In this document: piece by piece, positions 10,686 to 22,654 of the stretch | Position numbering within the stretch: the first letter of the stretch is position 1 | Layout: each line of letters starts with the position of its first letter | Source of the DNA: Xenoacremonium recifei | Taxonomy: Eukaryota > Ascomycota > Sordariomycetes > Hypocreales > Nectriaceae | DNA: 64,000 nt | Reading direction: 5' to 3' | Assembly (NCBI GenBank): GCA_012184525.1 | Contig: WOFQ01000001.1 | Location: 1,860,001 to 1,924,000 of the forward strand | Notes under the pieces: generated by a model | Told to the model about the DNA's origin: nothing | Database searches by the model: none | What the model saw: the letters and a program-made list of their open reading frames with translations, nothing else | Program-made: the position numbers and the translations under genes

Positions 10686-12589
10686 GGTCGGCGATGAAGC
10701 TTGGGGAGATCGCTGGAGCGTCGATCAGCGAGGGGCAGGACGCGGCGAGAGTGAGGGGTAGCGGGAGAGCTCCAGGCCAGCGAAAATTGGAGAAAGAGGC
10801 TGGAGCCGGCGGGAACTTCAGCAAACGGACACGACTTGCGAAGTAAAGAGGAGAGCGATGGAGAATTGCAGAGCAACGGGAGGGGAGCTGCCCGCTTTCA
10901 TATGTAAGGTAGATGGGGGACGAGAGCAACGGGGCTTCCGGCCGAGTGGATAATAATACGGGGAAGCAAAGTAGGCGAGGAAGGTATGCTGGACTAGAAG
11001 CTGAGGTGAGGTAGGGCAGGTAGGACAGCCTGCCGAACACGATCCGCCTTGGTTTTTTTTCTCTCGTGTCTCCCTCCCTCCATCTTGACGTAGCCTGTAC
11101 CTTAGCTTCGCCAGGAACTCCAAGGAATGGGACGGTCCACGGAGCACTACCTACGGGAATGCCTCTTTAGTGCGCCCAAAGAACCAACGCTTGAGCTAAA
11201 ACATCGCCGTTCCTGGCTCCTCTCCGAGCAGGCTGCAGCCAGCGGGCGGTGGCAGCAGCAATGCAATAGCCTCCTCTACCAACTTGCCAGGCTATCAGAG
11301 TGGTAGCCAGATAGGTCCAACTCCGCAGTTGCTGCAGAGCATCGACGGCATCTCCCAAACGGCTCTAGACTTCTCTCCACAACGCCATGCCTTTTCGCGC
11401 TGCAGCGACTCGACGACATGCTCTCCAACCAGTTAGAGGCCAGGAGAGAGCTCTGCCCCCTGTAGCGGTTGCTTCGGCTTTCGCCTTGCTCCCCTGCAAA
11501 TCCCTACGGCGATGACGTCTCTGATAAGCTCTGCATTAAGGCCTTCCAAGCTTTCATTCGTCGAGTCTTCGTGAGTTTCACCCGTGGCACATCATACAGT
11601 CTATGTCTGTGTTAGGGCCTTTTCTGAAATGCACATCCCACGACGCACGTCGAAGCGCAGTTTGCAAGATGCCCTTACCATAACGTACAAGTACATGTCC
11701 TCCAGTTTCCCTGTTAACAAGCCAGCTCCGCCCGCCATGTGACAATGCCTTACATGCCTGACTATTGATCGCGACACTTCTCTTTGAACTTACTCCAGGG
11801 CAAGGCTGTGACATGAAGGAAGAATGCATATATCTGGAACTTTTCGGACATCTATGTATAGGTGTTTATTTCAAGCTGCCGGCCAAGCACCCCAACGGCC
11901 TCGGACAACTCTACCCTATCCCGGAGACGGTACACATCACGTTTTGCAGCGTCATGATATCCCCAAGCACTCTATTAATTACCCCAAAACATCTCCCAAA
12001 CACCTCCAAATAATTATCGAATTGTTCGACATCGTAACCACCCCGTTACTTCGAGCAAGGTACTTTGTGCCGCTGTACATATTGACAGCCAAAACCCAGA
12101 AGCCAACATACCCTAGAGCTCAAGCAAGCTGAATTTGCGCCACGCCGAGGGATACATTCTTTGAGAGCTAAACTTTATACGTGAATATATTTTATGTGCG
12201 AGGAACTACCTAAAACCCCCACTAGGAACCCATATGTCGTCGGTTAATTGAGGGGATGCTCAATTAGCACCAGCTGCGACGTCTTCATAACCTATTCCAG
12301 GTCACCTGACTGTGGCTGACCGAGGAACCTGCTGAGCCCCATCGCCTCCTGCCAGCTCCGCCACCAAGACTCGTGGCTTCAACGTGTCTCATATTTGCAC
12401 ACAAACTTCCAGCTCGCATCCTCAAGCACCGACTGTCATTCAGCAAGAGGAAGAACCATTCTTTACCGGTGACCATGTTTTAGACTATTGGACCAAAAAC
12501 CCCAAGTCTCGCAACTTCCCACTGCGCTCGCTTCTCAACTCTTTCCCCCCGAATTAAGCTAGTGAAAGCACATTCTCAACAGCTTCCCA
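10686..12589. other. Divergent spacer between glycosidase and cis-prenyltransferase genes
   Basis: The 1.9 kb form the shared upstream region of two genes transcribed away from each other. The part next to the glycosidase is C/T-rich on the minus strand and looks like its leader. The frames here are short and have no family resemblance. I see no RNA gene or repeat. Confidence 0.45.
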
Positions 12590-13796
12590 ATGGCCGACGC
12601 CATATCATCGTTTCTGCGCAGGGTGGTCTTGGAGTCGCCACCTGGTGAATGGGCGGTAAACCAGCTCCGCGAGTTGATCATTGGCGCCCTGAAGCAGGGT
12701 CCTATCCCGCAACATGTTTCATTTGAAATGGATGGAAACAGACGATATGCCCGAACTCACCGCATGGAAACCATCGAGGGCCACCACCGTGGATTTGAAG
12801 CTCTTGCGAGAGTACGGTCCACCCGAAAACCACACTGCATTATTCTATACTGATATGTCGCTTCTAGATTATGGAGATCTGCTATAAGTGTGGCGTCAAA
12901 GTCGTTACCGTCTATGCTTTCAGTATAGAGAATTATAACCGACCAAAATACGAGGTCGAGGGTCTTATGCAACTGGCCAAGGTCAAGCTCGAGCAGTTGA
13001 CGAATTACGGCGATATTCTTGATCGCTACGGTGCCCGCGTTCGTGTTGTTGGCCAACGAGAGATGATTCGCGCGGATGTGCTGGAAGTTGTCGACAAGGC
13101 AGTTGCAAGGACGAAGCACAATAACAAGTACTGACCCGAGATACCAAGAAGACCAAGACCTATTGCTGACCAGAGATCAGAGCTGTCCTGAACATCTGTT
13201 TCCCGTATACTTCGAGAGCCGAGATGACTACAGCCATCAAGTCAACCGTGCAAGAATTCCTCGCCCCGACCCCGCCGAGAACGACGCCATTTTCCCCTTC
13301 TCGAATTAGGCAAAAGATTCTCTCTCGACAGCTCGACAACCACGGCGGACTGCCAACCATCCCCGACGTTCCGACAGAAGATTTGCTCTCTCTGAACAGC
13401 GAAGACAGTACAGAGGATGGCTCTGGCGCGGACTCTGCTTCACCGACATTGCCTCCTGGCTCTCCTTCTCCACGGCTGCAAGCAAGAAACGTATCTGGTC
13501 TACCGAATCCCGAATCGATTACTATTGAGACACTCGACAAGCATATGTACACCTCCGACGACCCACCTCTGGACATATTCGTCAGGACGAGTGGTGTTGA
13601 GCGCCTCAGCGATTTTATGTTATGGCAGTGTCACGAAGATACTCACATATTCTTCACCAAGACTTTCTGGCCCGACTTTGACCTGCAACACTTCGTTTGG
13701 ATCCTGCTAGAGTGGCAATGGCGGCAGAAGCAGAAGGGTAGGGAGGAGACCCTAGCAGGAGGCCGAGCTGCCAAGTCAAGACGGATGATGGAGTAA
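12590..13796 (+). CDS. RER2: cis-prenyltransferase (dehydrodolichyl diphosphate synthase)
   Basis: The model joins 12590-12811, 12868-13127 and 13181-13796, giving 365 residues. The enzyme condenses isopentenyl diphosphate onto farnesyl diphosphate to make the long polyprenyl chain of dolichol, the ER glycan carrier. The family's first motif, with the catalytic Asp, is FEMDGNRRYAR (residues 45-55). Next come GHHRGFEALAR, CYKCGVKVVTVYAFSIENYNRP, and after the second intron NICFPYTSRAEM. The final substrate-binding motif is DIFVRTSGVERLSDFMLWQ. An extra Pro/Ser-rich segment of roughly 100 residues lies between NICFPYTSR and the last motif, probably disordered. It could equally be an SRT1-type paralogue; the sequence does not separate the two. 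Both introns are in phase. Confidence 0.93.
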
Positions 13797-14503
13797 CGTT
13801 TGGGCAACCACCGACTTCAAAGCTACATAAGTTCTTAGATGGTCATTCCACGGCGGACTGGACGGAGAGCGAGGGGTACGGAGCATCGATTTGTGACATT
13901 ACGGTACAATACAGCGAACACCAAGGCGTAGATGGTAAGGTTAAATGTCTTTTTCTTCACAATGACTTTGGAAAGAAGCCATTTGTATAATATTTAGGCG
14001 CGTATATTTGTTCCTCTGTCAAAATAAGGGACATCATATACGTATCATAAGATATCTTCAAAGTCGTACGTCGACTTATGTACTGAAGCTCATAACTCCG
14101 GCGCTGTGGAAATTATGATGACGAAATATGATGCTTATCGATAACGAAAAATCCCGAAGGATTATCTGTTCATCCGGGCATAGGGAGTGCCTGAGCACCC
14201 GCGCGTGCTGCGTACACTCCCCCCGCGCAGACGGGCCTAGGTAGTCCCCCAAATTCGAGTGGCATTGGAGACCTTCACTCATCTTCCTACCGCGCCCGCC
14301 AACACGCCGAAAACTTCGTATTCCCAGGACATCGAGGCAAAGCTTGCGTGTGGGATGGTTACAAGATGACCTAGTCGCTTACTGGATCAGCTCTATCTCA
14401 CAGATTTCTACTACCCTCTTTCGAAATTCGGTCTCCTTTGCCGCCGCGATCGCCTCTCCAAGATCAATCAACTACTGCGTCCTCAGCCTCTTCTTCGCCC
14501 ACA
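13797..14503. other. Spacer between the cis-prenyltransferase and ING genes
   Basis: The 707 bp carry the 3' UTR of the upstream gene and the promoter/leader of the ING gene. The last 100 bp are C/T-rich. No further gene, repeat or RNA was recognised. Confidence 0.45.
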
Positions 14504-16646
14504 ATGAAGTCGGCAAAAGTGCCCTCCGTTGATGCGACATCGCATCGCCGAGCACAGCCAGTCCGTCAGACACGAACGAATCCTCCGCGAACGTCCGCCG
14601 CACTTGGCCGCTCCGGTGGCAGAGACTCGATCGCGGGCTCGTTGAACGACCCATCCTCAATCGACATCTTCCCTGCAATCACCCACTTCGCCGATGCTAT
14701 AACTGCCTTGCCAAAGGAGCTCGTCCGTCACTTCACTCTCCTCAAAGAAGTCGATGCGAAGATTTTTGCTCCCGAGGATCAGCTGTTCCGCCTCGTCGCC
14801 GCAGCTTCTGCCGCGCCCCCTCCCATCGAGCCGCCGTCGAACGAGTCGTCAAGCAGCATTGCTCCGGCGTCGGCGCCAATGAGCGCGCAGAACAGTTCGA
14901 GCGGAATTGTCATGAACAACAGTCTACAATCTGTTCCATCTACGGAAGAGGCGCACAATGCGGCCGTTTTCGACCATGCCAACCTGCCGCGCAGACACCT
15001 CTTTCGTCAGACGGCTGTCAAAATCCAAGAAATGCTCGTTTCGCTCGAAGAAAAGAATCACGTCATTTCTACCGCCAACGAAGCTCTCCAAGCTCAGCTT
15101 AGTCGTATCGAGGACGTATGGCCTCACCTCGAGAACGAGTTCAGCGACGAAGCAAAATGGGGAAGCACCACGCATTGGGCGTACCCTGAGAACCGCGCCG
15201 GCAAATCTTCGCACGCAGACCGCGCTCGACGTGATGGCGCTGCAGCAATCTCAGCCGCAGCTCAAGCGCTCGCCGAAGAAGCAGCAGCTCGAAGCGATGC
15301 ACGGAAGCAAGCCGTGCAGGCCAAGAAGAATTCCCGAAACCAACACAACAACCACGGCTCCGACGACGATCACGACGGTCGACACAAGGGCGAGAGCACC
15401 AAGAAGGGTGCCAAATCTCGAAAGACTGCGGATGTGGATAGTGTTGGGTTGGGCATATCAACGTCTTCCGGCACGAACAGCGGTAATCCTCCGCAGAAGA
15501 GACGCAAGGTCGAAAAGACGACCAATGGTACAGCACCAGGCGCTATGAGCACAGTCTTTGGGACATCCGCCCCCAAGGCCAAGACGACGAGCCCCCGCGA
15601 GACCCCAGCTCCAGAGCAGCCTCGAAAGCGGAAAGCCCTGCCTACAGGGAGCGGCCAGGTAAAGAAAAGGTATGTTCTGTCTCGATTTCAAGGCTCAATG
15701 GACAATTACTTACAAAATTAAATTGATGTAGATCTGCAGTATCTGGCAAGTCGACATCGGCTACCTCGTCGCCCGTCCTCACGGCCTTTCCCGACCCCAA
15801 GGCCCCGGCTCGACAGTCGCCTGTTCCCGGCAATGCGCAACGTCCTGCGTCTTCTCGAGCGAGGCAAAACTCGATACAGTCAGCCTCAGCGGAACCTAAT
15901 AGAGCTCGCCCATCATCCTCCGCATCGAACAAGCCGAATGGTAATGGTTCAGGGGTTCCGGATCAAGGGGCTGTGCCCGGAAGTTGGCCGCGTTCGGTTC
16001 CTGATCCAAAGTCCAAAGACTCGACTGTGCCTGGCAAGACCGAGACAGCGAAGAGAGAGACAGAGAGACGCGGCAGCGCATCTGGGAATAATTCAGCTGG
16101 CATCAAGAACGCCAAGACAGAAGAAGGTGATCGGCAAAACGAGCTGAACCCACAGGCCATCCAGAACTCGACAGTCACGACTAAGAGTGGGAGAGCTAGT
16201 AAGCCATCGACGCCTGCTCTGCAGACTTTCCAAGAAGCAACCCGATCACGATCCTCAAGAAACGCCGACGGAACAGTTGCCAGTAGGAAAAGTCAAAAGA
16301 AAGGCAATTCTACGATCCACGCGGTGGCTCGTACGAAAGACGACGGCACGGCCAATGGTCTGCCTGGAGAAGATGATGAGGGAGACATTGACGCTGACGA
16401 GCCAACCTACTGCTACTGTAATAGTGTTAGTTACGGTGAGATGGTGGCTTGTGACGCTGATGGATGCCCAAGAGAATGGTTCCATCTGGAATGCGTTGGC
16501 CTCAAGGTTGCCCCCAGCTCCAAAAGTAAGTTGTCAACACCCATCACGCAAGTCAAGACTGTGACTGACCATCTACAGCAAAATGGTACTGTGAGGATTG
16601 CAAGGAGAGGCTTAAGTTGAATGGTAAGAAGGTCAATGGTCGGTAA
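14504..16646 (+). CDS. ING-family PHD-finger chromatin protein
   Basis: The model joins 14504-15669, 15732-16525 and 16579-16646, giving 675 residues. ING proteins are subunits of histone acetyltransferase or deacetylase complexes and read H3K4me3 through a C-terminal PHD finger. The start is ATG 14504 (MKSAKVPSVD); the frame is open further upstream without an ATG. The N-terminal ING domain is visible from about residue 47 (SSIDIFPAITHFADAITALPKELV) and contains a Ser/Ala/Pro-rich insert before the helix LPRRHLFRQTAVKIQEML. A long basic, low-complexity middle follows. The PHD finger has all eight metal ligands: CYC, ACDADGC, WFHLEC and WYCEDC. The last 22 residues sit on a separate exon and supply the final two cysteines, which fixes the splice. 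Yng2- or Pho23-type membership is not resolved. Confidence 0.92.
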
Positions 16647-16961
16647 ATTGCGGTATGAGGTCGACGAGACTAGGCGAAGCTCATGCGACCAAACACGAGT
16701 CACGCCCGAGTCACGATCCCCTCATTTGTTGAGAGACTAGACATTAGTCCAGGAACGGTATGTCGGTGACAATGGATTCGTATATGACAAACGCACTACT
16801 AGGCGCAAGGTGGAATATGGTTGCGGGATAGGACATTTCTTTTTCTGTTTCTGGTAATGCACGGTTCTAGGTTGGTCTGGAGACTTTGGTAGCTACATTG
16901 CGCGATAAGTTTGGCCTGTTGTTGGGCTTGCTGATACCTCTCTGGTTGAGACAGCACGGAC

Positions 16962-16994
16962 GAGATTTGAGATTTGAGATTTGAGATTCGAGAT
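16962..16994. repeat. Heptamer tandem repeat (GAGATTT)
   Basis: The unit GAGATTT occurs three times in perfect tandem, followed by one copy with a final C and a partial copy. It lies in non-coding DNA downstream of the ING gene. Confidence 0.8.
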
Positions 16995-19569
16995 GCTAGC
17001 GGGCGTGGCAGGCGCGGAGATCCCTCTCAGACCACCTCCGTCAATTTGCGGGGGAGGAGAAGGGAGAAGCTGTGCCGGGATCTTGTTGGACTAGAGGCAA
17101 TAGAGGCATATAGCGGTACCATGTAGTAACAAAAGTCACGATGCTTACGACTCTGGCGGTTTGGCGTCAAGGGGGAAGCTCCATCGCGGGGACAAAGAAG
17201 GGACCGTGTCGCCCGAAGTCTAACGTTCTAATGCGGACTCTGTCGGTCACGAGGAGGGGTTGATGACCGCTATTATGTAAAAGCAGAGCCCGGCCGACCT
17301 CCCGACTAAGCAATTGTTTCGCGATCCGGCAAGCGTTGGCCGGTTAGAAAGGACCGGAAGATCATTCGAGGAGAGAAGAAAATTCTCTGGACCGCTGCAA
17401 GGGATCGTGGTGCCCGCATCCTCGCTTTGCGGCCGGGAGGAGTTGGCGATGCGAAGCTGGGGACCGGAACGCGAGCCGGGGGCTTACCCCGGGTTAGGAA
17501 AGTCGAATCAGAGCAGCGCGAATGGAGGATGTCACAGACCGCGTGTTCGTAAATAGTTCTGGAGTCGGGGGTCGTTGAGCGGGCGCAAGAAGCCCAGACT
17601 TTCCCCAACAATGGCTATGGTGTTGGTGAAGCTGCGGCGGAGATTGTTCGCGTCGACGAGGGTATGACGTTCTGGGCGAATCCAATCCAATCCATCCGAA
17701 ATCCGGGGTAAAATTTAGCGAGCCCATGAGAGGGCGAGAGCCGCCAGAGGGCCACCTCGCCTGCAGCCCCTGCATTGCTTTGACCTAAACAGGCCCTGGG
17801 CTCGTCTGGAGTAAGTTGGGTACAACGTGTGGTCTGGAATGCGCTGTACTGTACATATCCACTGCTTTGCTGGCTTTGATGGAGCTTCTTGACGATGTTC
17901 TGTTATCTCTTGATCTGCAATCTGCGGTGGATAGGGAGATGCGGTCCTTCATCTAATCCCCCGTTGTCGGTCAGGAGTCTTCCCTTGGTACATAGTGGAC
18001 TGAGACAGCGGCTCCTCTCCCGCTCGAGTTGAATGGTCTGCATCGCGATGGTTAGGTCGGGACCTGCCCCGTGCGGCCACTGAATCGCATGTTGCATGGC
18101 GCCGTTGCTCACCGTTACGAGCACCCAGTCGTACTATGTAATGAGGCGGTCATCATCAAGCAATATAAAAAATCGTCTGCCTTGGGGACACGCCCTGCGT
18201 TTGTCCCGTGTCTGTCCGGCGGCTGGAATCGGCCTTCCAGAGCTGCTGGGCCGGTCCTTGATCGTCTTCTTAGGCCCGTTCTGGCATCTGGCACTAGCCG
18301 CGTGCCGCCGATGCCGTCTGTGACAGGCCCCCGAGCCCGGGGGAGCGATATCGCTACTGAGTCAAGGAGCCGCCAGGGACTGATAGTCTAGCGATGGGGC
18401 GTCTTCCGTGTCCGGACGCGTCGGCCACGGCGGCGACGGCGTTTTCTCTTCTCGCCGGGGCTCTTATCAATCAACCATCAGCTGGACAACGACGATGCCC
18501 CGTTTGCAGGCAGTGCCTCTCCTAGCTGACAGAACGGATGCCGATGTTACCGCCGAGAGTACGCAGCAAGTCAACGGATGGCTCCTCGGAGATGCTCATG
18601 GCAATACTGGCTTTGTCGAATTGGGCAATGCTAAGAGACGGCGAATCCGGCAGAGGCGCAACGTCATTTCTAGAGTGTGGCTAATTCTGATGGAGGGCAC
18701 GTTGCGCTGTCATGAATGCCGATCGGGCCTGAAGAAACCAAAGGACGGCGGGCGTTTGTTGATTGAGCTCTGACAGGTCCAGGTACAAACCTTGAGGGCA
18801 GAAGCGAGGCGGGAATGAAGGCCAGGTCAGCTGTTCTCGCCTTTCGTCGAATGGCGTCTCTTGTAATGCGTCTTGCCGCGCCGTTGGTCACGAGGCAGGT
18901 ACGGAGTCGGGGATTCCCAGAGGCCATTCCCCAATGAAAATTGCTGGCTTCTTTCCCCAACTCTCGCTACCTATGACACACCCCGGAAACTGCGGAGAAG
19001 AGACAATATCGTGTGCGCGTCTTCGACTTCACCGACGATGTTCTCATTACCAAATATCTGCCCAGGGTCCTGCCCAATGGTGCCCTCCACCTTCGCTTCC
19101 ATGACGGGACGGAGTCGCAGTGGTCAGTCAGCCCAGAGGGCCGATCCGATGCCGCTCTGACCTGTCTTGTCTTGTCGGGTTCCATCGTGGCTCGTCCGAG
19201 TTGACACTCACCGTCGTTCTCTCGTCGACTCCTCTTCCTCGCTCCGTCGCGCGACGAGACGAGCTTTGGCGCTGGAGTGGCCCTTTAGCCTGCCTCGCTG
19301 GACGGATTCCCGACTCCTGGATGGTTTGGGACTCCTGACCCTGCGGCTACCATGACTCCTCGTGGTGTGTTGCTCACCTGACGCGCCCGAATATCCAGTC
19401 CGCGATTTCTATTACCCAATTTTGTGCGAGTCTGAGCTAATGGCCCGGAGCATGCCAGCACGTTTTGGCCAAGGCCCTGGTGGCTGGCGCTCCGAGTGGC
19501 GTTGCGCTCGCTGCCCTTTGCCCAGACCAGGCCAGGGATCGCTCGACGTCTCCGCCGCCGGGATTTATA

Positions 19570-19580
19570 CTTTATATATA
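19570..19580 (+). promoter_or_regulatory. TATA-like element upstream of the F-box gene
   Basis: A run CTTTATATATA stands in otherwise GC-rich DNA about 450 bp before the ATG and is followed by a pyrimidine-rich stretch, the usual arrangement around a fungal transcription start. This is inferred from composition only. Confidence 0.4.
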
Positions 19581-20027
19581 TCTGCGAGCCCCGAGCCCGA
19601 CAGAGCCTACAAAGGCCCTCGCTCTCTTGCTCTCTCGCTCTGCTTCCTACTTGCGCATTGCATTGTTCACTTGGAGCTTGAATCATCGGCACTTCGCCTT
19701 CATACATACCCTTTGCCTCTCTCTTCTTACCCTGACACCCTCTTGCAGAGGCTCGTTGGCTCCCCGCATTCGAGCTTGCTTCCTCTTACCTAACTTTTCG
19801 GCCGAGTGACTAATAGAAAGCCTCTCCCGTCCAACCACCAGCTCGCCAGCTTTGCCATCCTCAACCAAGCACTCGCAACCCCGACCCTCAACGTCGGGTC
19901 CTTTGACAAGAGGGATCCTCTTTTTGATCCCGTCTGTTGCTCGTCTTATTGCCCCCTCTGCGCACGAGGGACCAAAACAGGGATAGGCTCTGCGCCTCGA
20001 AGCTACTTCGTCCTTCTTATAACTCGC

Positions 20028-21933
20028 ATGGCCATCCCCATCGGCTCGCCGCACCTCGAGGTGCCTCACCACTTTGATCTCTCTGCCCTCCTCAAGCATA
20101 AGATGTCCCGCCCCGACTCACCTAGCGATAAGACGGCGCGGTCGTCCTTCTCCTCCGTGCGGGAGAACGATGACGGGCTGGCCCAGACGTTCACACGTTC
20201 CAAAGTTTCTTCCTATACGAATGGGCCGGAAGAGGTATTCGATGAATCACCCTCCGCTGAGATTGCACAGCCGTCGTTCCAGGCTCCTCTGACGCAGCCT
20301 CACAGTCGGCTTCATGGGTTTTGGTTCCCGGCGGATAGCTTTCGAGGATGGAAGGCAATTCCCATTCGTGGCAAGGCCGCCAGCAGAAGCTGCGAAGACC
20401 TGCACAAGCTGTCCATGACTTGGAGCCTCCCCGCCGAGCCCGTCAAAAAGGTACCCGACAGGTTTCCGACCGGCACGTCGCCCTTGGAGAGGCTCCCAGG
20501 TGAGGTGCTAGGTAAGTTCCAGACTCCCCTGCGAGACCAGGGTCTTCGCACCCCTGTCAGAATGCCGAGCACTGACTTGTCGATCTATGATAGGTGCCAT
20601 TATCGATCTGCTTGTTATCGAGCTGCCCCCGAACGGGCTGACCACTCGCAACGCCGATTTGATGTCGTTGCTCTTGACTTCGCGCTCGATCCACGCCGCG
20701 ACGCTCAACACCCTCTACCGCCATATCACGATCCCCCACTCGCGCATCTTCCGCAAGTTCCTCGCCACCATCACCGAGTATCCCGCGCTCGCTTCTATAG
20801 TGCGGCGCTTGGACTTTAGCCACTTCAACCCATCTACCATCTTCTCCACCGCGAGTGAGAGGCAGCAGACCCGAAACCTGACCTCTGAGACCCTCTTGCG
20901 ATGTCTGGAGCTAACCCCCTACCTTCAGGAGTTCCTCGCGCAAGAGTACATCGATGAGGATCTGGGGCCCGATGTGATGAAAAAGCTGTTCTTTGACATG
21001 CCTCGACTGCGGGCACTCGACTTCTGCGGCTGTTCTTCGACATCCTTCAAGAACGCACTGACTGGTCTCGTTGCGCAACCATGGCCAGATTCGCTTAATA
21101 TGACGAGACTCTCATTCCACAAGTGTCTGAGCTTACCTTCGTCTGTGTTCGAGGCCATCCTACCTCGACTCGACCGTGTCACACATCTTGACTTGGCTGG
21201 AACTCGTGTGACGGACAAGGCGTTGTTGAGTATCCCTGAGACCGCAAGGCTCACCCACTTGAACCTTTCTAAGTGCCGAGAACTCAACTCTGAGACCGTG
21301 GTGAAGTTTATCACTTCACACCCCTCTGTAACTCAGACGCTGGTCTTTCTAAGCATCTCGACGAACGCGACTAGCCACTTGCTCCTTGGCAAGAGCGATA
21401 TCGATGTTATTCTCCCACGGCTTCCTACGACTCTACGGTCCTTGAGCTTGAAGGGGAGCAGGATGGATCCGTCGCACATCCCATTGCTCACCCCCCTGAT
21501 CCAGCACCTCGAGGAGCTAGCAATTGGCCGAGGTCTCGACCTTGGCGATCTCCATCGTCTCTTCTACCAGAATCAGGAATGGGTTCCGCATACGCTCCGT
21601 TACCTCGACATCTCCGACTTAGACACCATTATCGGAAGCGCCAATGCGCTCCTGGCCCCCGCGTCCGCCCCGCTGCACGTTATCGAGCTCGAGGAGCGCG
21701 CATATGAGCGTGCAGCTAAAGTCAAGAAGACCCTTGAGCGGGTCGGCTGGACGGCCAAGGAGTTCGGAAGCCGATACTGGCTCGTTCGTATGAACTCGGA
21801 TGGAACCACCAGAGATAATGGTGCACGATGGTGGAAGATGGGGGCTGAGAGCTGGGGCATGAGGAAGATCCCGGTAGCGGAGGCCGACGTCGGAGGAATG
21901 TATGGGACGTTTATGTTTGGACGACGACTTTAG
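20028..21933 (+). CDS. F-box-like/leucine-rich-repeat protein
   Basis: The model joins 20028-20511 and 20594-21933, giving 607 residues. The first in-frame ATG of this frame is at 20028 (MAIPIGSPHLEV); a second candidate is at 20104 (MSRPDSPSD). After a Ser-rich N-terminus of about 150 residues, an F-box-like segment spans the intron: SPLERLPGEVLGAIIDLLV, then LMSLLLTSRSIHAATLNTLY. Leucine-rich repeats follow (LRALDFCGCSSTSF, VTHLDLAGTRVTDKALLS, LTHLNLSKCRELNSETV, LRSLSLKGSRMD, LRYLDISDLDTI). Such proteins act as substrate receptors of SCF ubiquitin ligases through Skp1. The C-terminal 90 residues are rich in Trp and Gly (RWWKMGAESWGMRK) and have no known name. The target is unknown. Confidence 0.85.
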
Positions 21934-22654
21934 ACCACCGAGATGATGACGAGCGACTATTAGCATTTGATTTCCCCTTTCATTATCATGTACGGCGTTA
22001 TTGGATAATTTGGTCCTGGTTGGATGCATCTTGCGGGACAGAACATGGGTTGGGCGCATAGCGTTGATTACACGGGGCAAAAGGTCCTTCATGATGATGT
22101 CGCAGCGGATGCAAAATGAGGAGCCATGACTCAAAATAAATACCGTATATGAAATTAGAATTTATATAAGTTTATCTAATGTGTCACCTAACGACTGCAT
22201 TGATTCCTAGCTGATTGGAAGTTGTGGGAGTGATTACATGTGCTGTGAGGATGTCCAGATCGCTCGGTTTCCGTACTGAGCCGAGATGCTATACGGAAAC
22301 TCCGACTTGAATAGGACAAACTCATGAGACGGCTGTATTCTCAATTATGCTACGTCACCTTAGACTTATCAGTATCGCGTTCTAGAAGATTTTAATCTGA
22401 ACTTTTTTCTTATCTTAGATCCGCGGTTTTGGTTGGCTCTTGCCGTCGCACCGTAATGAGCTCTCACAAGGGTGCGCCATTGCGCCTCTCAGCGCCCAGG
22501 GGCTTGACACGTGACACGTTCACGGAACAACTAGCCTCCGACCATACCTGAGTGAGACGTAACCGCGCCTGCTCCATCTAGCTGGCTTGCTCCTTGAACA
22601 ACTAAGCTACAACTTCAACTTTCCGTCGGGTCCTGGAGCTTCGCCTGCATCATC
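21934..22654. other. Spacer between the F-box and V-ATPase genes
   Basis: The 721 bp include an A/T-rich 3' UTR-like part to about 22430 and the V-ATPase promoter, with GTGACACGTGACACGTTC-like inverted motifs near 22506-22522. No gene or RNA was recognised. Confidence 0.45.

Larger units (their letters stand above)
16647..20027. other. Long spacer and 5' leader of the F-box gene
   Basis: The 3.4 kb hold no gene I can support. The proximal part has a short heptamer repeat (16962-16994). The distal part, from about 19200, becomes rich in C/T with a TATA-like element at 19570-19580 and CTCT tracts after it. This suggests a transcription start near 19.6 kb and a leader of roughly 400 nt for the F-box gene. 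The other frames are GC-rich and show no family signature. Confidence 0.45.

Noticed and set aside
12285..12476. Small minus-strand frame upstream of the cis-prenyltransferase
   Set aside because: Too short, no start context and no similarity that I recognise.
19806..20027. N-terminal extension of the F-box protein upstream of ATG 20028
   Set aside because: The frame is open but contains no ATG, and the region has the composition of a leader behind a TATA-like element.
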